DNA of 64,000 nucleotides from Flavobacterium soyae (GCF_021245985.1 NZ_JAJQXA010000021.1:19372-83371), one strand, 5' to 3'. Shown: positions 50,459 to 59,261, counted from the stretch's first letter. Made by a program: numbers and translations. The notes: a model not told the origin generated them from the letters alone.

Positions 50459-51535
50459 TTACTTCAAAATTTGATTATAGACTTTTAAATAATCCGAAGC
50501 TGCAATTTTCCAATCGAAACTTGCAGCCCTTTTTTTAAGCAAAGTTTCTATTTCTTCCTTATTTCGGTCAAAATTTTCTAATCCATTAAAAAGTATATTT
50601 TTCATATACTCGGGATCGAAATCTGTCCAATAATTGGCTATATCCCCACCAATTTCCGGTAAAGAAGTTTTGTCGGATAAAAATACAGGTTTACCAAAAC
50701 TCATAGCTTCAATTGGAGGCAGACCAAAACCTTCTCTTATAGAAGGAAAAAGAAAAGCTGTACAGTTTTTCATGTAATACTGCTTGGCTCGATCGCTCAC
50801 TTTACCGGTTAAAAATACTCGATTTTGTAAACCATTTTCATCGATTAGCTTTCTAATCACTGATCCATATTTTTTATTATTATTTCCTGAAATGATTAAA
50901 TTAAAATCTTTTATTAACTTCATCATGTTAACGATTGAAACGTAATTTTTTCGTTCAATAAAATCACCTATTGTATAAAAAAAAGGTTTGTCTAAAGGTA
51001 GACTGCTTACAAAATTAGAGGTATCTAATAAAGTAGAAATTGGATTTCCGTTATAAATAATATGCTCAGGAACATTAGGAACCTGAAAGTATTGATGAGT
51101 CTGTTTTTTTGCAAATTCAGAGATATAAGTTATCTCTGTAGCTCTGTTTAATTTCTCAATGAATAAGCCATTGCGTTTGTGGTTCATGTCTGCAGATATT
51201 TCTTCTACAAAATTTACATCATGAATTGTGAGAAGATATTTGGTGTCCGTTCTTGGCTCTAATTTAGAATTTTGATTTACAGAATGCCATAAATCAAATT
51301 TTTCCATAGGTCTAAAAGGCTTGTATCTATGAAATGATCTGTATTTATGATATTTAAATTTATCACCAAACTCATTTCTAAGCAAGTCAGGTTTACCAGA
51401 ATTGAGTTGAATCTCCAGATTATCAAATGAGAGTTGATTTAGTCCTTTAATTAGTTCATAATTAAAAGTACCCAAGCCAGTTGCTCTATTGTTAATATTG
51501 TGAGTTTCTAAAAAAACGCTTTTCCTATCTGACAT
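50459..51535 (-). CDS. glycosyltransferase, GT4 type
   Basis: 358 residues. GT-B fold: acceptor side with DLWHSVNQNSK and TIHDVNFVEE, donor side with FFYTIGDFIERKN (about 190-202), FLTGKVSDRAK, and FLFPSIREGFGLPPIEAMS (about 263-281; E-x7-E). Mannosyl- or rhamnosyl-transferase type in outline, but the substrate is unknown. Its gene is divergent from the Kdo-kinase-like gene (64 nt). Confidence 0.9.
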   Translation of the reverse strand: MSDRKSVFLETHNINNRATGLGTFNYELIKGLNQLSFDNLEIQLNSGKPDLLRNEFGDKFKYHKYRSFHRYKPFRPMEKFDLWHSVNQNSKLEPRTDTKYLLTIHDVNFVEEISADMNHKRNGLFIEKLNRATEITYISEFAKKQTHQYFQVPNVPEHIIYNGNPISTLLDTSNFVSSLPLDKPFFYTIGDFIERKNYVSIVNMMKLIKDFNLIISGNNNKKYGSVIRKLIDENGLQNRVFLTGKVSDRAKQYYMKNCTAFLFPSIREGFGLPPIEAMSFGKPVFLSDKTSLPEIGGDIANYWTDFDPEYMKNILFNGLENFDRNKEEIETLLKKRAASFDWKIAASDYLKVYNQILK

Positions 51536-51563
51536 ATTTTTTTTAACGAAAATACAATAATAA

Positions 51564-51594
51564 TTTGAAGTCTAAAATTCTATATGTATTTTTG
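51564..51594 (+). promoter_or_regulatory. promoter of the Kdo-kinase-like gene
   Basis: TTTG (51564-51567), exactly 19 nt, TATTTTTG (51587-51594): a full match to the consensus. The first ATG (51600) is only 5 nt further on, so translation is leaderless there or uses the ATG at 51615. Confidence 0.65.
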
Positions 51595-51599
51595 TTACT

Positions 51600-52385
51600 A
51601 TGATAAATCAGCTAATGAATTTTAAAGTAAATCCTTCTTTCGAAAATAATGCTCCGTCAATTCTGGACACAATCAAAATGTTCAGTTCATCTGGCGAACT
51701 TTTTGGAAACGGAGATCGTAATAAGATAAAATTGTTTGATTTAGATGGTAAAAAGATAAATATCAAATCATTTAAAATTCCGAATATAGTCAACAAAATT
51801 GCATACAGATATTTCAGAAAATCGAAAGCCAGACGTTCGTTTGAATATGCCACAATTTTATTAGAAAAAGGAATTGGAACTCCAGAGCCAATAGCATTTC
51901 TTGAAAACTTTAATTTGGTTGGTTTAAAAGACAGCTACTATGCCAGCGAACATTTAGTTACAGAGTTGACTTATAGAGAATTGGTAGAAATCCCTGAATA
52001 TCCTGATAACGATAACATTTTAAGACAGTTTACAAAATTTACTTTTGATCTTCATGAAAAAGGAGTGGAGTTTTTAGATCATTCGCCGGGAAATACATTA
52101 ATTAAAAAAAACGAAAACAATACCTATCGTTTCTTTTTGGTCGATTTAAACCGAATGAATTTTCATGATAATATGAGTTTTGAACAGCGCATGAATAATT
52201 TTAGCCGTTTAACGCCTAAAAAAGAAATGATTGCTGTAATGAGTAATGAATATTCTAAATTCTATACTGATAAATCTGAAACAGAAATTTTCGAAAAAAT
52301 GTGGCAGGCAACTTCTGACTTTCAGGAAGAATTTGCAAGAAAGAAAAGATTGAAAAAGAAACTTAAGTTCTGGAAGAAATCTTAA
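51600..52385 (+). CDS. Kdo/LPS kinase-like protein
   Basis: 261 residues. Protein-kinase-like fold of the InaA/KdkA/WaaP group: SFEYATILLEKGIGTPEPIA (about 80-99), catalytic-loop HSPGNTLI (about 160-167; Asp at FLDHSPGN, Asn at GN) and metal-binding VDLNRMNF (about 180-187). Phosphorylates Kdo or heptose of lipid A-core in other bacteria; target here is inferred from the glycosyltransferase surroundings. The 3' end overlaps the convergent glycosyltransferase gene by 23 nt. A start at 51615 (MNFKVNPSF) is possible. Confidence 0.82.
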   Translation: MINQLMNFKVNPSFENNAPSILDTIKMFSSSGELFGNGDRNKIKLFDLDGKKINIKSFKIPNIVNKIAYRYFRKSKARRSFEYATILLEKGIGTPEPIAFLENFNLVGLKDSYYASEHLVTELTYRELVEIPEYPDNDNILRQFTKFTFDLHEKGVEFLDHSPGNTLIKKNENNTYRFFLVDLNRMNFHDNMSFEQRMNNFSRLTPKKEMIAVMSNEYSKFYTDKSETEIFEKMWQATSDFQEEFARKKRLKKKLKFWKKS

Positions 52386-53151
52386 TTTGTTTCTGGATTT
52401 TTTTAAGCTCCTGAAAACGAACCGCTACACTTAAAGCATTCAAGTAACAGATAATAATTCCCTTTCTTCCGTCTAAAAATCCGAGTCTCAATAAATATTG
52501 GTTTAAAAACTGATAAACAGGACGAATATAGAAATGAAAAAAGCTGGGATTAGTACTTTTTGTTAACTCTTCCTGTGCTTTTAACTGCCCGTAGAAAATC
52601 ATTTTTTGTTTATAATCTTCGTAATTAGAGTAAGAATGGTGCGTTAATTTGTGCTTTAAATTTCTAATTTCTCCTTTTATGATTAGTTTTTCGTGTACAA
52701 TTTTATTGTTGTTATAACGTGCATTTTCTTTTCTAAAAAGACGGATAATTTTATCATTCTGCCAGCCGCTAAAGTATAATTTCTTGTTTTCGAAGATAAA
52801 ATCTCTACGAAAAAAATAGGCTGAAGCACTTTTGAACTGATTTATTTCAGTAATAATTTCTTGCTGTAATCCCAGACTTAATCGTTCGTCAGCGTCGATA
52901 AAAAGAATCCAGGAATTTGAAGCTAAATCTATTGCATAGTTTCGTTGAAGCGCAAAATTATCAAAGACACGCTGTACAATTTTTACATTTTTGTATGTTG
53001 ATGCGATCTCGAAAGTTTTATCGGTACTAAAAGAATCAACAATTATTATTTCATCGGCGAAAGCCAGATTATCAAGAACCTCACGTATATTAGATTCTTC
53101 ATTATAAGTGATTAGTAAAGCCGATAAAAGTTGTTTTTGAGACGAAATCAT
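52363..53151 (-). CDS. glycosyltransferase, GT2 type (WaaE/KdtX-like)
   Basis: 262 residues. GT-A motifs LSALLITYNEESNIREVLDN (about 8-27), EIIIVDSFSTDKT (about 33-45) and WILFIDADERLS (about 80-91); the mid-region FSGWQNDKIIRLFRK and NKIVHEKL match the LPS-core beta-glucosyltransferases of the WaaE/LpsC type. Likely transfers the first branch sugar to the inner core heptose or Kdo. 2 nt after the heptosyltransferase-like gene (operon); 23-nt tail overlap with the kinase gene. Confidence 0.88.
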   Translation of the reverse strand: MISSQKQLLSALLITYNEESNIREVLDNLAFADEIIIVDSFSTDKTFEIASTYKNVKIVQRVFDNFALQRNYAIDLASNSWILFIDADERLSLGLQQEIITEINQFKSASAYFFRRDFIFENKKLYFSGWQNDKIIRLFRKENARYNNNKIVHEKLIIKGEIRNLKHKLTHHSYSNYEDYKQKMIFYGQLKAQEELTKSTNPSFFHFYIRPVYQFLNQYLLRLGFLDGRKGIIICYLNALSVAVRFQELKKIQKQIKISSRT

Positions 53152-53153
53152 TT

Positions 53154-54218
53154 TTAGCGGATGTTTTTTTCTACAAACGATTCGATTTTGCCTTTAAAAA
53201 ATTCAGGTTTAAATTCCTGATACAAAGACAAAGCTTCTTTTTTTAGCATTTTTTCAGATTTCTGCTCAAATAAATCAGATCGATAATCTTTTAAATGAAC
53301 AGAAAGATGATGAATTTCGTCTTCAAACGTAGCCCAGATTTTCTTTTCAATCCAGGGAGAGAAAATTATAAATGATGGTTTTTCCAGAGCCTTAGCCATA
53401 TTTATTGCACCGCCGTCGTTCCCTATAATTAAATCGCATCGATTCATAATGGCAATAAACGAACGTAAATCTCCGCCTAATAAATCAAAATATATTTTTT
53501 CCTGAGTGGAAGTTTTACAGGCGTTAAAAACAGTTTTAGCATCTTCAATTTGCTTCGGAAAATAATTAAAAAGAATATTTATATCAGCATTATCTGCAAT
53601 ATAATCAACCACTTTCGACATAAATTCCAGCGGATATGTTTTTAATTTTTCGCTTCCTAAAAGACTAATCATTACCGTTTTTCTGTCTTTGCGAACATTA
53701 TGTTTCTCAAAAACTGCTAAAGCTTCCTGATTTTCTTTTTCAGAAACAAATAACTTCGGGATTGGATCTATTTCAATTTTTAAATCTAAAGGTTCTATTA
53801 ATGAAAGTCTTCTTTCAATTGCCAAACCTAAATTAGTTTTAGGAAAAGGTGCAAACGGAACATTATCTGTGTAAAGAAAATTTCTTCCGGGTTTTTTATA
53901 AGAGATTTTTCTTTTGGCATTGCTTAAAAACACTAAAATCCAGCTTTCTAATTTTGAATAAGCATCAATAACCAGATCGTATTTTTTATTTCGAATTTGA
54001 AAACCAAGTTTCAATAATTCTTTTTTGCTTTTTCTATGTTTTTCTTTAAATAAAATGATGTTGTCAATACTTGAATTACCTTCTAAAACCGGAGTTGTCG
54101 AAGCATAAACCAAATAATCTATTTGAGCATCTGGAAAAGCAGCACGCAGATTATTGCAAATAATACTGCTCACTAAAACGTCTCCAATCATTTTTTGTTG
54201 AATAACAAGTATCTTCAT
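53154..54218 (-). CDS. glycosyltransferase family 9 (heptosyltransferase-like)
   Basis: 354 residues. GT-B inverting enzyme of the ADP-heptose:LPS heptosyltransferase type: N-terminal ILVIQQKMIGDVLVSSIICN (3-22) with the family GDV motif and C-terminal donor site LIIGNDGGAINMAKALEKP (about 262-280). The KLESWILVFLSNAKRKISYKK region matches WaaF-like proteins. Heads a two-gene unit with the WaaE-like gene. Confidence 0.9.
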   Translation of the reverse strand: MKILVIQQKMIGDVLVSSIICNNLRAAFPDAQIDYLVYASTTPVLEGNSSIDNIILFKEKHRKSKKELLKLGFQIRNKKYDLVIDAYSKLESWILVFLSNAKRKISYKKPGRNFLYTDNVPFAPFPKTNLGLAIERRLSLIEPLDLKIEIDPIPKLFVSEKENQEALAVFEKHNVRKDRKTVMISLLGSEKLKTYPLEFMSKVVDYIADNADINILFNYFPKQIEDAKTVFNACKTSTQEKIYFDLLGGDLRSFIAIMNRCDLIIGNDGGAINMAKALEKPSFIIFSPWIEKKIWATFEDEIHHLSVHLKDYRSDLFEQKSEKMLKKEALSLYQEFKPEFFKGKIESFVEKNIR

Positions 54219-54256
54219 CTAAAAAGGGAATCTTTTAATTGGTTACAAATTGAAGC

Positions 54257-54305
54257 AAAAAAAATCCAAATTCCAATCATAATCAATCGGAATTTGGATT
54301 TTTTA
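54257..54305. terminator. bidirectional terminator
   Basis: AAATCCAAATTCC pairs with GGAATTTGGATTT around a 14-nt loop, with A and T runs outside. It ends the dapD transcript on the minus strand. Confidence 0.85.
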
Positions 54306-54325
54306 ATTTATTTGTTCTTTATAAA

Positions 54326-55141
54326 TTATACCGCAACGTCGTATTCGCGAAGCGCATTATTTAATGAAGTTTTCAAATCTGTAGATGGTTTACGAGTACC
54401 AATAATTAAAGCACATGGAACCTGAAATTCACCAGCAGCAAACTTTTTAGTATAACTTCCAGGAATTACAACAGAACGTGCAGGAACAAAACCTTTCATT
54501 TCAACTGGTTCATCGCCTGTAACGTCAATAATTTTTGTTGAAGCAGTCAAACAAACGTTAGCACCAAGAACAGCCTCTTTACCAACGTGAACTCCTTCTA
54601 CAACAATACAACGAGAACCAATAAAAGCACCGTCTTCAATAATTACCGGAGCAGCTTGTAATGGTTCTAAAACACCACCAATACCAACACCACCGCTTAA
54701 GTGAACGTTTTTACCAATTTGTGCACAGCTACCAACAGTTGCCCAGGTGTCAACCATAGTTCCTTCGTCAACATAAGCACCAATATTTACATAACTCGGC
54801 ATTAAAATAACACCGCTTGAAATATAAGCTCCATAACGTGCTACAGCATTTGGTACTACACGAATTCCTTTTTCAGCATAACCTCTTTTTAGCAACATTT
54901 TATCGTGATATTCGAAAATACCAGATTCCCATGTTTCCATTTTTTGAATTGGGAAATACATTACAACTGCTTTTTTAACCCACTCGTTTACCTGCCAGGA
55001 GTCACCAACTGGTTCAGCAACACGTAATTTTCCTGCGTCAACTAATTCGATAACTTCTCTAATAGCGTCAGTTGTAGTTTTTTCTTGTAATAAAGCTCTG
55101 TTTTCCCAAGCTTGTTCGATTATAGTCTGTAAAGAATTCAT
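54326..55141 (-). CDS. dapD: tetrahydrodipicolinate N-succinyltransferase
   Basis: 271 residues, the usual length. Succinyl-CoA-dependent step of diaminopimelate/lysine synthesis. Helical N-terminus, then a left-handed beta-helix with the DapD signatures GVILMPSYVNIGAYVDEGTM (part), VGSCAQIGKNVHLSGGVGIGG (part) and PLQAAPVIIEDGAFIGSRCI (part). C-terminal ALIIGTRKPSTDLKTSLN. Monocistronic. Confidence 0.97.
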   Translation of the reverse strand: MNSLQTIIEQAWENRALLQEKTTTDAIREVIELVDAGKLRVAEPVGDSWQVNEWVKKAVVMYFPIQKMETWESGIFEYHDKMLLKRGYAEKGIRVVPNAVARYGAYISSGVILMPSYVNIGAYVDEGTMVDTWATVGSCAQIGKNVHLSGGVGIGGVLEPLQAAPVIIEDGAFIGSRCIVVEGVHVGKEAVLGANVCLTASTKIIDVTGDEPVEMKGFVPARSVVIPGSYTKKFAAGEFQVPCALIIGTRKPSTDLKTSLNNALREYDVAV

Positions 55142-55156
55142 AGTTTAAATTTTTGG

Positions 55157-55188
55157 CAAAGATAACGTATTTACGGAAAAGCAAAAAA
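55157..55188 (-). promoter_or_regulatory. promoter for dapD
   Basis: Minus strand: TTTTTTG (55182-55188), 17 nt, TATCTTTG (55157-55164), then a leader of about 12 nt. Confidence 0.55.
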
Positions 55189-55414
55189 GTAAACGGAACT
55201 GAAAGTGTTATAGATATAACTTTTTGTTTTTAATTTGATAAATTACATTTTTTAGTATAATTTCTATTTCAATTATATACCTCTAAAAGTTTTTTTTATA
55301 TCATAATATGACAAATGTCAGATTCTTTCCTTTTTCTTCCGGCTACTTTTGCCGGATTAATTCTGAGAAATCAGCATTAAAAATCCAATCCAAAACATAT
55401 AAAATCTACTAGAC

Positions 55415-56047
55415 ATGAATCAGGAAAATCAACTTCGAACCCCAGTTACAGTTATCGATAAAGAAGTAACGTGGGATAAAACGCAGGTAATTATGAGTAA
55501 AACAAATGCCTTTGGTATTATTGAATATGCCAATGAAGTTTTTGTTGACGTTTGTGGTTACGAAGATTATGAATTAATGGGGCAGCCGCATAATATTATT
55601 CGCCATCCCGATATGCCAAAAGTTATTTTTAAAGTGCTTTGGGAAAATCTAAAAAACGGAAAGAATTTTCATGCTATCGTAAAAAACCTGGCAAAATCTG
55701 GAAGATATTATTGGGTCATTACAGATTTTGATATTGCAAGAGACGAAAATGGCGTAATTGTAAATTATTTTGGAAGAAGACAATCTGTTCCGCAAGAAGT
55801 GGTTGCCATGCATATTGAGCCATTGTACAAAAAGCTGCTTCAAATCGAAGCGGCAAGCGGTGTAGAATTTAGCGAGAAATATTTGGTTGGTTTCTTAGAA
55901 GAAAAAAAGAAATCGTATGTTGAATATATAAAGGAGTTAATTTATGATCATGAAAAAAATCAGGCAAAGTTTGCTCATTATGAAGAAGAACAAGATGGAG
56001 AAGAAGAGGAACACAGAGGTTTTTTCGGCAGATTATTTAATCGATAA
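55415..56047 (+). CDS. PAS-domain protein (Aer-like)
   Basis: 210 residues. One PAS domain (about 20-120) with MSKTNAFGIIEYANEVFVDV, CGYEDYELMGQPHNIIRHPDMP (the Aer/PAS-3 pattern HNIxRHPDMP) and the GRYYWVITDFDIARDENG strand pair. Residues 125-210 form a helical tail that ends in an acidic run (EEEQDGEEEEH) and GFFGRLFNR. Possible FAD or other cofactor; there is no MCP or kinase domain, so the output is unknown. Confidence 0.85.
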   Translation: MNQENQLRTPVTVIDKEVTWDKTQVIMSKTNAFGIIEYANEVFVDVCGYEDYELMGQPHNIIRHPDMPKVIFKVLWENLKNGKNFHAIVKNLAKSGRYYWVITDFDIARDENGVIVNYFGRRQSVPQEVVAMHIEPLYKKLLQIEAASGVEFSEKYLVGFLEEKKKSYVEYIKELIYDHEKNQAKFAHYEEEQDGEEEEHRGFFGRLFNR

Positions 56048-56189
56048 AAGAGAATAATTTTTTAGTTTTAAATATTTAGGTTCGGGTTCGTTTTGATTTA
56101 TTTCAGGGCGGGCCTTTTGGTTTTAAACTTGTTATTTAGAAAGCATATAGATTCAAAAAGCTCTATATTTGTATTGAAAATGCAATATT

Positions 56190-56411
56190 ATGGAAGTGAT
56201 TAGAATAGAGTTTAAGTCTGAAATTAAAGAAAGATTATTAGAAATGTTGAGTTGTTTTTCTTCGGATGAATTGAAAATAATTTTTGAAGATTCAGATTTT
56301 TATGAAAATAAAATAAAAGTGCATGAGGCTTATTCTAAATTAAAAAATGGAACAACTAAATTATATTCAATAGATGAAGTTGAATTAATTTTAGATAAAG
56401 AAAAACTTTAG
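56190..56411 (+). CDS. antitoxin-like small protein
   Basis: 73 residues: MEVIRIEFKSEIKERLLEML, then a helical, acidic stretch and the tail YSKLKNGTTKLYSIDEVELI (about 48-67). The KLKNGTxKLYSIDEV end resembles the toxin-binding tail of RelB/ParD-type antitoxins in Bacteroidota. No RelE/ParE toxin gene follows; the next gene, 1 nt on, encodes a membrane protein. I call this a possible solitary or reassigned antitoxin only. Confidence 0.5.
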   Translation: MEVIRIEFKSEIKERLLEMLSCFSSDELKIIFEDSDFYENKIKVHEAYSKLKNGTTKLYSIDEVELILDKEKL

Positions 56412-56412
56412 A

Positions 56413-56856
56413 ATGAGTTTAGGAGAGATTTATTTTTATACTCTAGCAGGTTTAGTTTCTATTTTTAGTTTTTTTATTTATCTATTAGTTGAGGATATTA
56501 AGCTGTTTTCAATTTTTAAAAAGATGTTTTTAATTGCTGTCATAGTTTTAATTATTGGCACTTTGTTAGTGTTTTTTGATTTGAGTTACTGGTCGAATTC
56601 TAAAACGATTTTTATTTACTCATTTCCATTAATTGTTTTATTATTAAATAGAGCATTGTTTTTGATTAACAACGAATTATTTGGAGAACCATTTATTTAT
56701 ATAAAAGGTGGATTTTTGAGTGGTTTTTGGTATAGGAAAGTTATTGATGAAAAACAAATAACTTTCCTCAAGTGGGTTTATTATGCATATTGTACAATTT
56801 TGCATTTATCTCAAATATTTCTTTTTTCAACCTTGTTTAGAAAATTCTTTATTTAA
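56413..56856 (+). CDS. four-helix membrane protein, function unknown
   Basis: 147 residues with four membrane segments (about 5-25, 35-54, 65-85 and 122-142). The loop GEPFIYIKGGFLSGFWYRKV between helices 3 and 4 is the only hydrophilic part. No family recognised. Its start is 1 nt after the antitoxin-like stop, and it ends 10 nt before ruvX, so the three may be cotranscribed. Confidence 0.6.
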   Translation: MSLGEIYFYTLAGLVSIFSFFIYLLVEDIKLFSIFKKMFLIAVIVLIIGTLLVFFDLSYWSNSKTIFIYSFPLIVLLLNRALFLINNELFGEPFIYIKGGFLSGFWYRKVIDEKQITFLKWVYYAYCTILHLSQIFLFSTLFRKFFI

Positions 56857-56866
56857 AATTAATAAA

Positions 56867-57283
56867 ATGCCAAGAATCCTTTCCATAGACTACGGACAAA
56901 AACGCACCGGAATTGCTGTTACAGACGAAATGCAGATTATAGCATCTGGTTTAACTACAATTCCTACTCATACTTTAATTGATTTTCTAAAAGATTATTT
57001 TGCTAAAGAAAAAGTAGAAGCAGTTTTAATTGGCGAACCAAAACAAATGAATGGTCAGCCATCAGAAAGCGCGTCTGTGATAAATGGTTTTGTAACTCAT
57101 TTCTCGAATATTTTTCCAGAAATGAAAGTAATTCGCGGTGATGAACGTTTTACTTCAAAAATGGCATTTCAAACGATGATTGACAGCGGACTTAGTAAAA
57201 AACAACGCCAAAATAAAGGCTTGATCGATGAAATTTCGGCAACCATTATGCTTCAGGATTATCTCTCGTCTAAACGTTTTTAA
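56867..57283 (+). CDS. ruvX: Holliday junction resolvase RuvX/YqgF
   Basis: 138 residues from MPRILSIDYG at 56867; the longer frame from 56783 overlaps the upstream gene and is rejected. RNase H-like fold with Asp8 in SIDYGQKRTGIAVTD, GEPKQMNGQPSE (about 61-72), DERFTSK (about 100-106) and DEISATIMLQDYL near the end. Likely acts in pre-16S rRNA 5' processing, for which the family is best supported; the resolvase role is less certain. Gap of 10 nt from the membrane-protein gene. Confidence 0.95.
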   Translation: MPRILSIDYGQKRTGIAVTDEMQIIASGLTTIPTHTLIDFLKDYFAKEKVEAVLIGEPKQMNGQPSESASVINGFVTHFSNIFPEMKVIRGDERFTSKMAFQTMIDSGLSKKQRQNKGLIDEISATIMLQDYLSSKRF

Positions 57284-57354
57284 GTGTATTTCTGGTTAAA
57301 TCTTCATTTTTAGAAAAATTTATAATTTCCTAACTTTTATCATGTAAAAATTAG

Positions 57355-57385
57355 TTTTTTTTTGCAATTGAAAAAAGTACCTTTG
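57355..57385 (+). promoter_or_regulatory. promoter for mqo
   Basis: TACCTTTG (57378-57385) is a full -7 match; the -33 position is TTTT. Leader of about 18 nt before the ATG at 57408. Confidence 0.5.
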
Positions 57386-57407
57386 CATTTTAAAACAAAT
57401 TACTGTT

Positions 57408-58901
57408 ATGCCTGACAATACAATACGTTCCAATAGTGAAGTAGTGCTTATTGGAGCTGGAATTATGAGTGCAACTCTTGGATTAATTTTGAAAGAGCTG
57501 CAGCCCGATATAAAAATTGAAATTTACGAAAGATTAGATGTGGCAGCTGCCGAAAGTTCAGACGCCTGGAATAATGCAGGAACCGGACACTCTGCCTTTT
57601 GTGAATTAAATTATACTCCAGAAAAAGAAGATGGAAGTATCGATCCAAAAAAAGCAATCAGCATAGCAGAATCTTTTGAAATTTCACGCCAGTTCTGGTC
57701 GTATTTAGTACAACAAAATAAAGTTCCTTCTCCAGAAAATTTTATTAAAAGTGTTCCTCACATGAGTTTTGTTTGGGGAGAAAAAAACGTAGAATATCTT
57801 AAAACAAGATTCGAAGCACTGCAAAGCAACCCGATTTTTTCTGAAATGACTTTTAGTACAGATTTTAATCAGCTGAAAGAATGGATGCCTCTTGTAATGG
57901 AAGGTAGAGAAGAAGGAGAAAAATTAGCAGCAACCCACATGGAAATTGGTACCGATGTAAATTTTGGAGCCTTAACCAGAAGCATGTTTAATTATCTTGA
58001 AAAATTAGACGGGGTAACTTTATATTTTAATCACGAGGTTAAAAAACTAAGACAGCGTGAAGATAAATCATGGAGAATTAAAATCACAGATTTAGCTACA
58101 GGTCAAAAAAGAAAAGCCTATACCCAATTCGTATTTATTGGAGCGGGAGGCGGTTCATTACCATTATTAGAAAAAGCAGATGTTCCTGAAGGTAATGGTT
58201 ATGGAGGTTTTCCTGTAAGCGGTCAATGGTTAAAATGTACAAACCCGGAAGTTATTGCAAAACACCAGGCAAAAGTTTATGGAAAAGCAAGTGTAGGCGC
58301 TCCGCCAATGTCTGTTCCGCATATTGATACACGTGTAATTGATGGTGAAAAAGCACTTCTTTTTGGACCATTTGCAGGTTTTTCAACACGTTTTCTTAAA
58401 AATGGATCTTATTTAGATTTGCCATTATCAATAAAAGCAAACAATTTAATCCCGATGCTTTCAGCAGGATTTCATAATATTCCACTAACAAAATATTTAA
58501 TAGAGCAGGTTCGTCAGTCTCCAAAAGACAGAATGAAAGCACTTCGTGAATATTTGCCAAGTGCACGATCTAAAGACTGGAAATTAGAAAAAGCAGGTCA
58601 GCGTGTGCAGGTAATTAAAAAAGGTGAAAATGGCGGCGGAGTTCTGGAATTTGGAACAGAAGTAATTACAACACACGACGGAACTTTAGCTGTATTATTA
58701 GGAGCTTCTCCGGGAGCATCAACAGCAGTTGCCATTATGGTTGATTTAATCAGCAGATGTTTTACAAATCAAATTAAAACACCAGAATGGGAAGCTAAAA
58801 TGAAAACAATGATTCCATCTTATGGTAAAACGCTGAATGATAAACCAGAGCTTTTAGCAGAAATGAGAAAACATACAGCAGAAGTTTTAAAAATTAAATA
58901 A
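57408..58901 (+). CDS. mqo: malate:quinone oxidoreductase
   Basis: 497 residues. FAD-dependent, membrane-associated oxidation of malate to oxaloacetate with electron transfer to menaquinone (TCA cycle). FAD-binding LIGAGIMSATLGLILKEL (14-31), the family's NNAGTGHSAFCELNY (about 56-70), and FGPFAGFSTRFLKNGSYLDL (part). C-terminal LLGASPGASTAVAIMVDLI is a second FAD contact. Standard length. Confidence 0.97.
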   Translation: MPDNTIRSNSEVVLIGAGIMSATLGLILKELQPDIKIEIYERLDVAAAESSDAWNNAGTGHSAFCELNYTPEKEDGSIDPKKAISIAESFEISRQFWSYLVQQNKVPSPENFIKSVPHMSFVWGEKNVEYLKTRFEALQSNPIFSEMTFSTDFNQLKEWMPLVMEGREEGEKLAATHMEIGTDVNFGALTRSMFNYLEKLDGVTLYFNHEVKKLRQREDKSWRIKITDLATGQKRKAYTQFVFIGAGGGSLPLLEKADVPEGNGYGGFPVSGQWLKCTNPEVIAKHQAKVYGKASVGAPPMSVPHIDTRVIDGEKALLFGPFAGFSTRFLKNGSYLDLPLSIKANNLIPMLSAGFHNIPLTKYLIEQVRQSPKDRMKALREYLPSARSKDWKLEKAGQRVQVIKKGENGGGVLEFGTEVITTHDGTLAVLLGASPGASTAVAIMVDLISRCFTNQIKTPEWEAKMKTMIPSYGKTLNDKPELLAEMRKHTAEVLKIK

Positions 58902-58920
58902 AACTTTCGTTTAAAATAGC

Positions 58921-58954
58921 AAATAGGCTGTCTCAATTTTGAGACAGCCTATTT
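58921..58954 (+). terminator. intrinsic terminator after mqo
   Basis: A perfect 16-nt stem, AAATAGGCTGTCTCAA with TTGAGACAGCCTATTT, and a T-rich 3' end. A near copy of the GCTGTCTCAA word follows carbonic anhydrase (63871-63909). Confidence 0.85.
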
Positions 58955-58981
58955 GTTATTTTACATGTTTCCTTGTTCTGT

Positions 58982-59146
58982 AAGAACATTTCATTGGTAG
59001 AAAATTATATTGTTATAATGGTTTACGTTCCGTAGGAACGTTTGATTTTACATTTTTTTAATAATCTGACTATCAAACGTTCCTACGGAATGCAAATGTG
59101 ATTGATCTTTATTTTTTCTACCTACGAAACATTCCTATGGAATGTG
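58982..59146. repeat. nested palindromic repeat between mqo and the FUSC gene
   Basis: Core arms 59024-59046 and 59072-59090 pair (GTTCCGTAGGAACGTTTGAT with ATCAAACGTTCCTACGGAA), an outer pair involves TTGGTAGAAAA (58995-59005) with TTTTCTACCTACGAAAC (59114-59130), and ATTCCTATGGAAT (59131-59143) is itself palindromic. With the mqo terminator and a degenerate TGAGACAGCCTC hairpin (59210-59243) this accounts for the 58902-59261 gap; no gene. Confidence 0.6.
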
Positions 59147-59261
59147 ATAAACCTGATATCAAAAAGTCACCAATTAAGTCACTAAAAACAAACAAAATAA
59201 TTATAGTAAAAGAGCAGCCTCGACTTTTGAGACAGCCTCTTTTTTATTGATATAAACGATA

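Noticed and set aside
55338..55362. Hairpin CCGGC..GCCGG as terminator
   Set aside because: Only 5-6 paired bases and no T run; it lies upstream of both divergent genes (dapD and the PAS gene), where a terminator has no role.
56190..56856. Complete type II toxin-antitoxin module
   Set aside because: No RelE, ParE, HipA or PIN toxin is present; the partner gene encodes a membrane protein, so only a possible novel pairing is reported.
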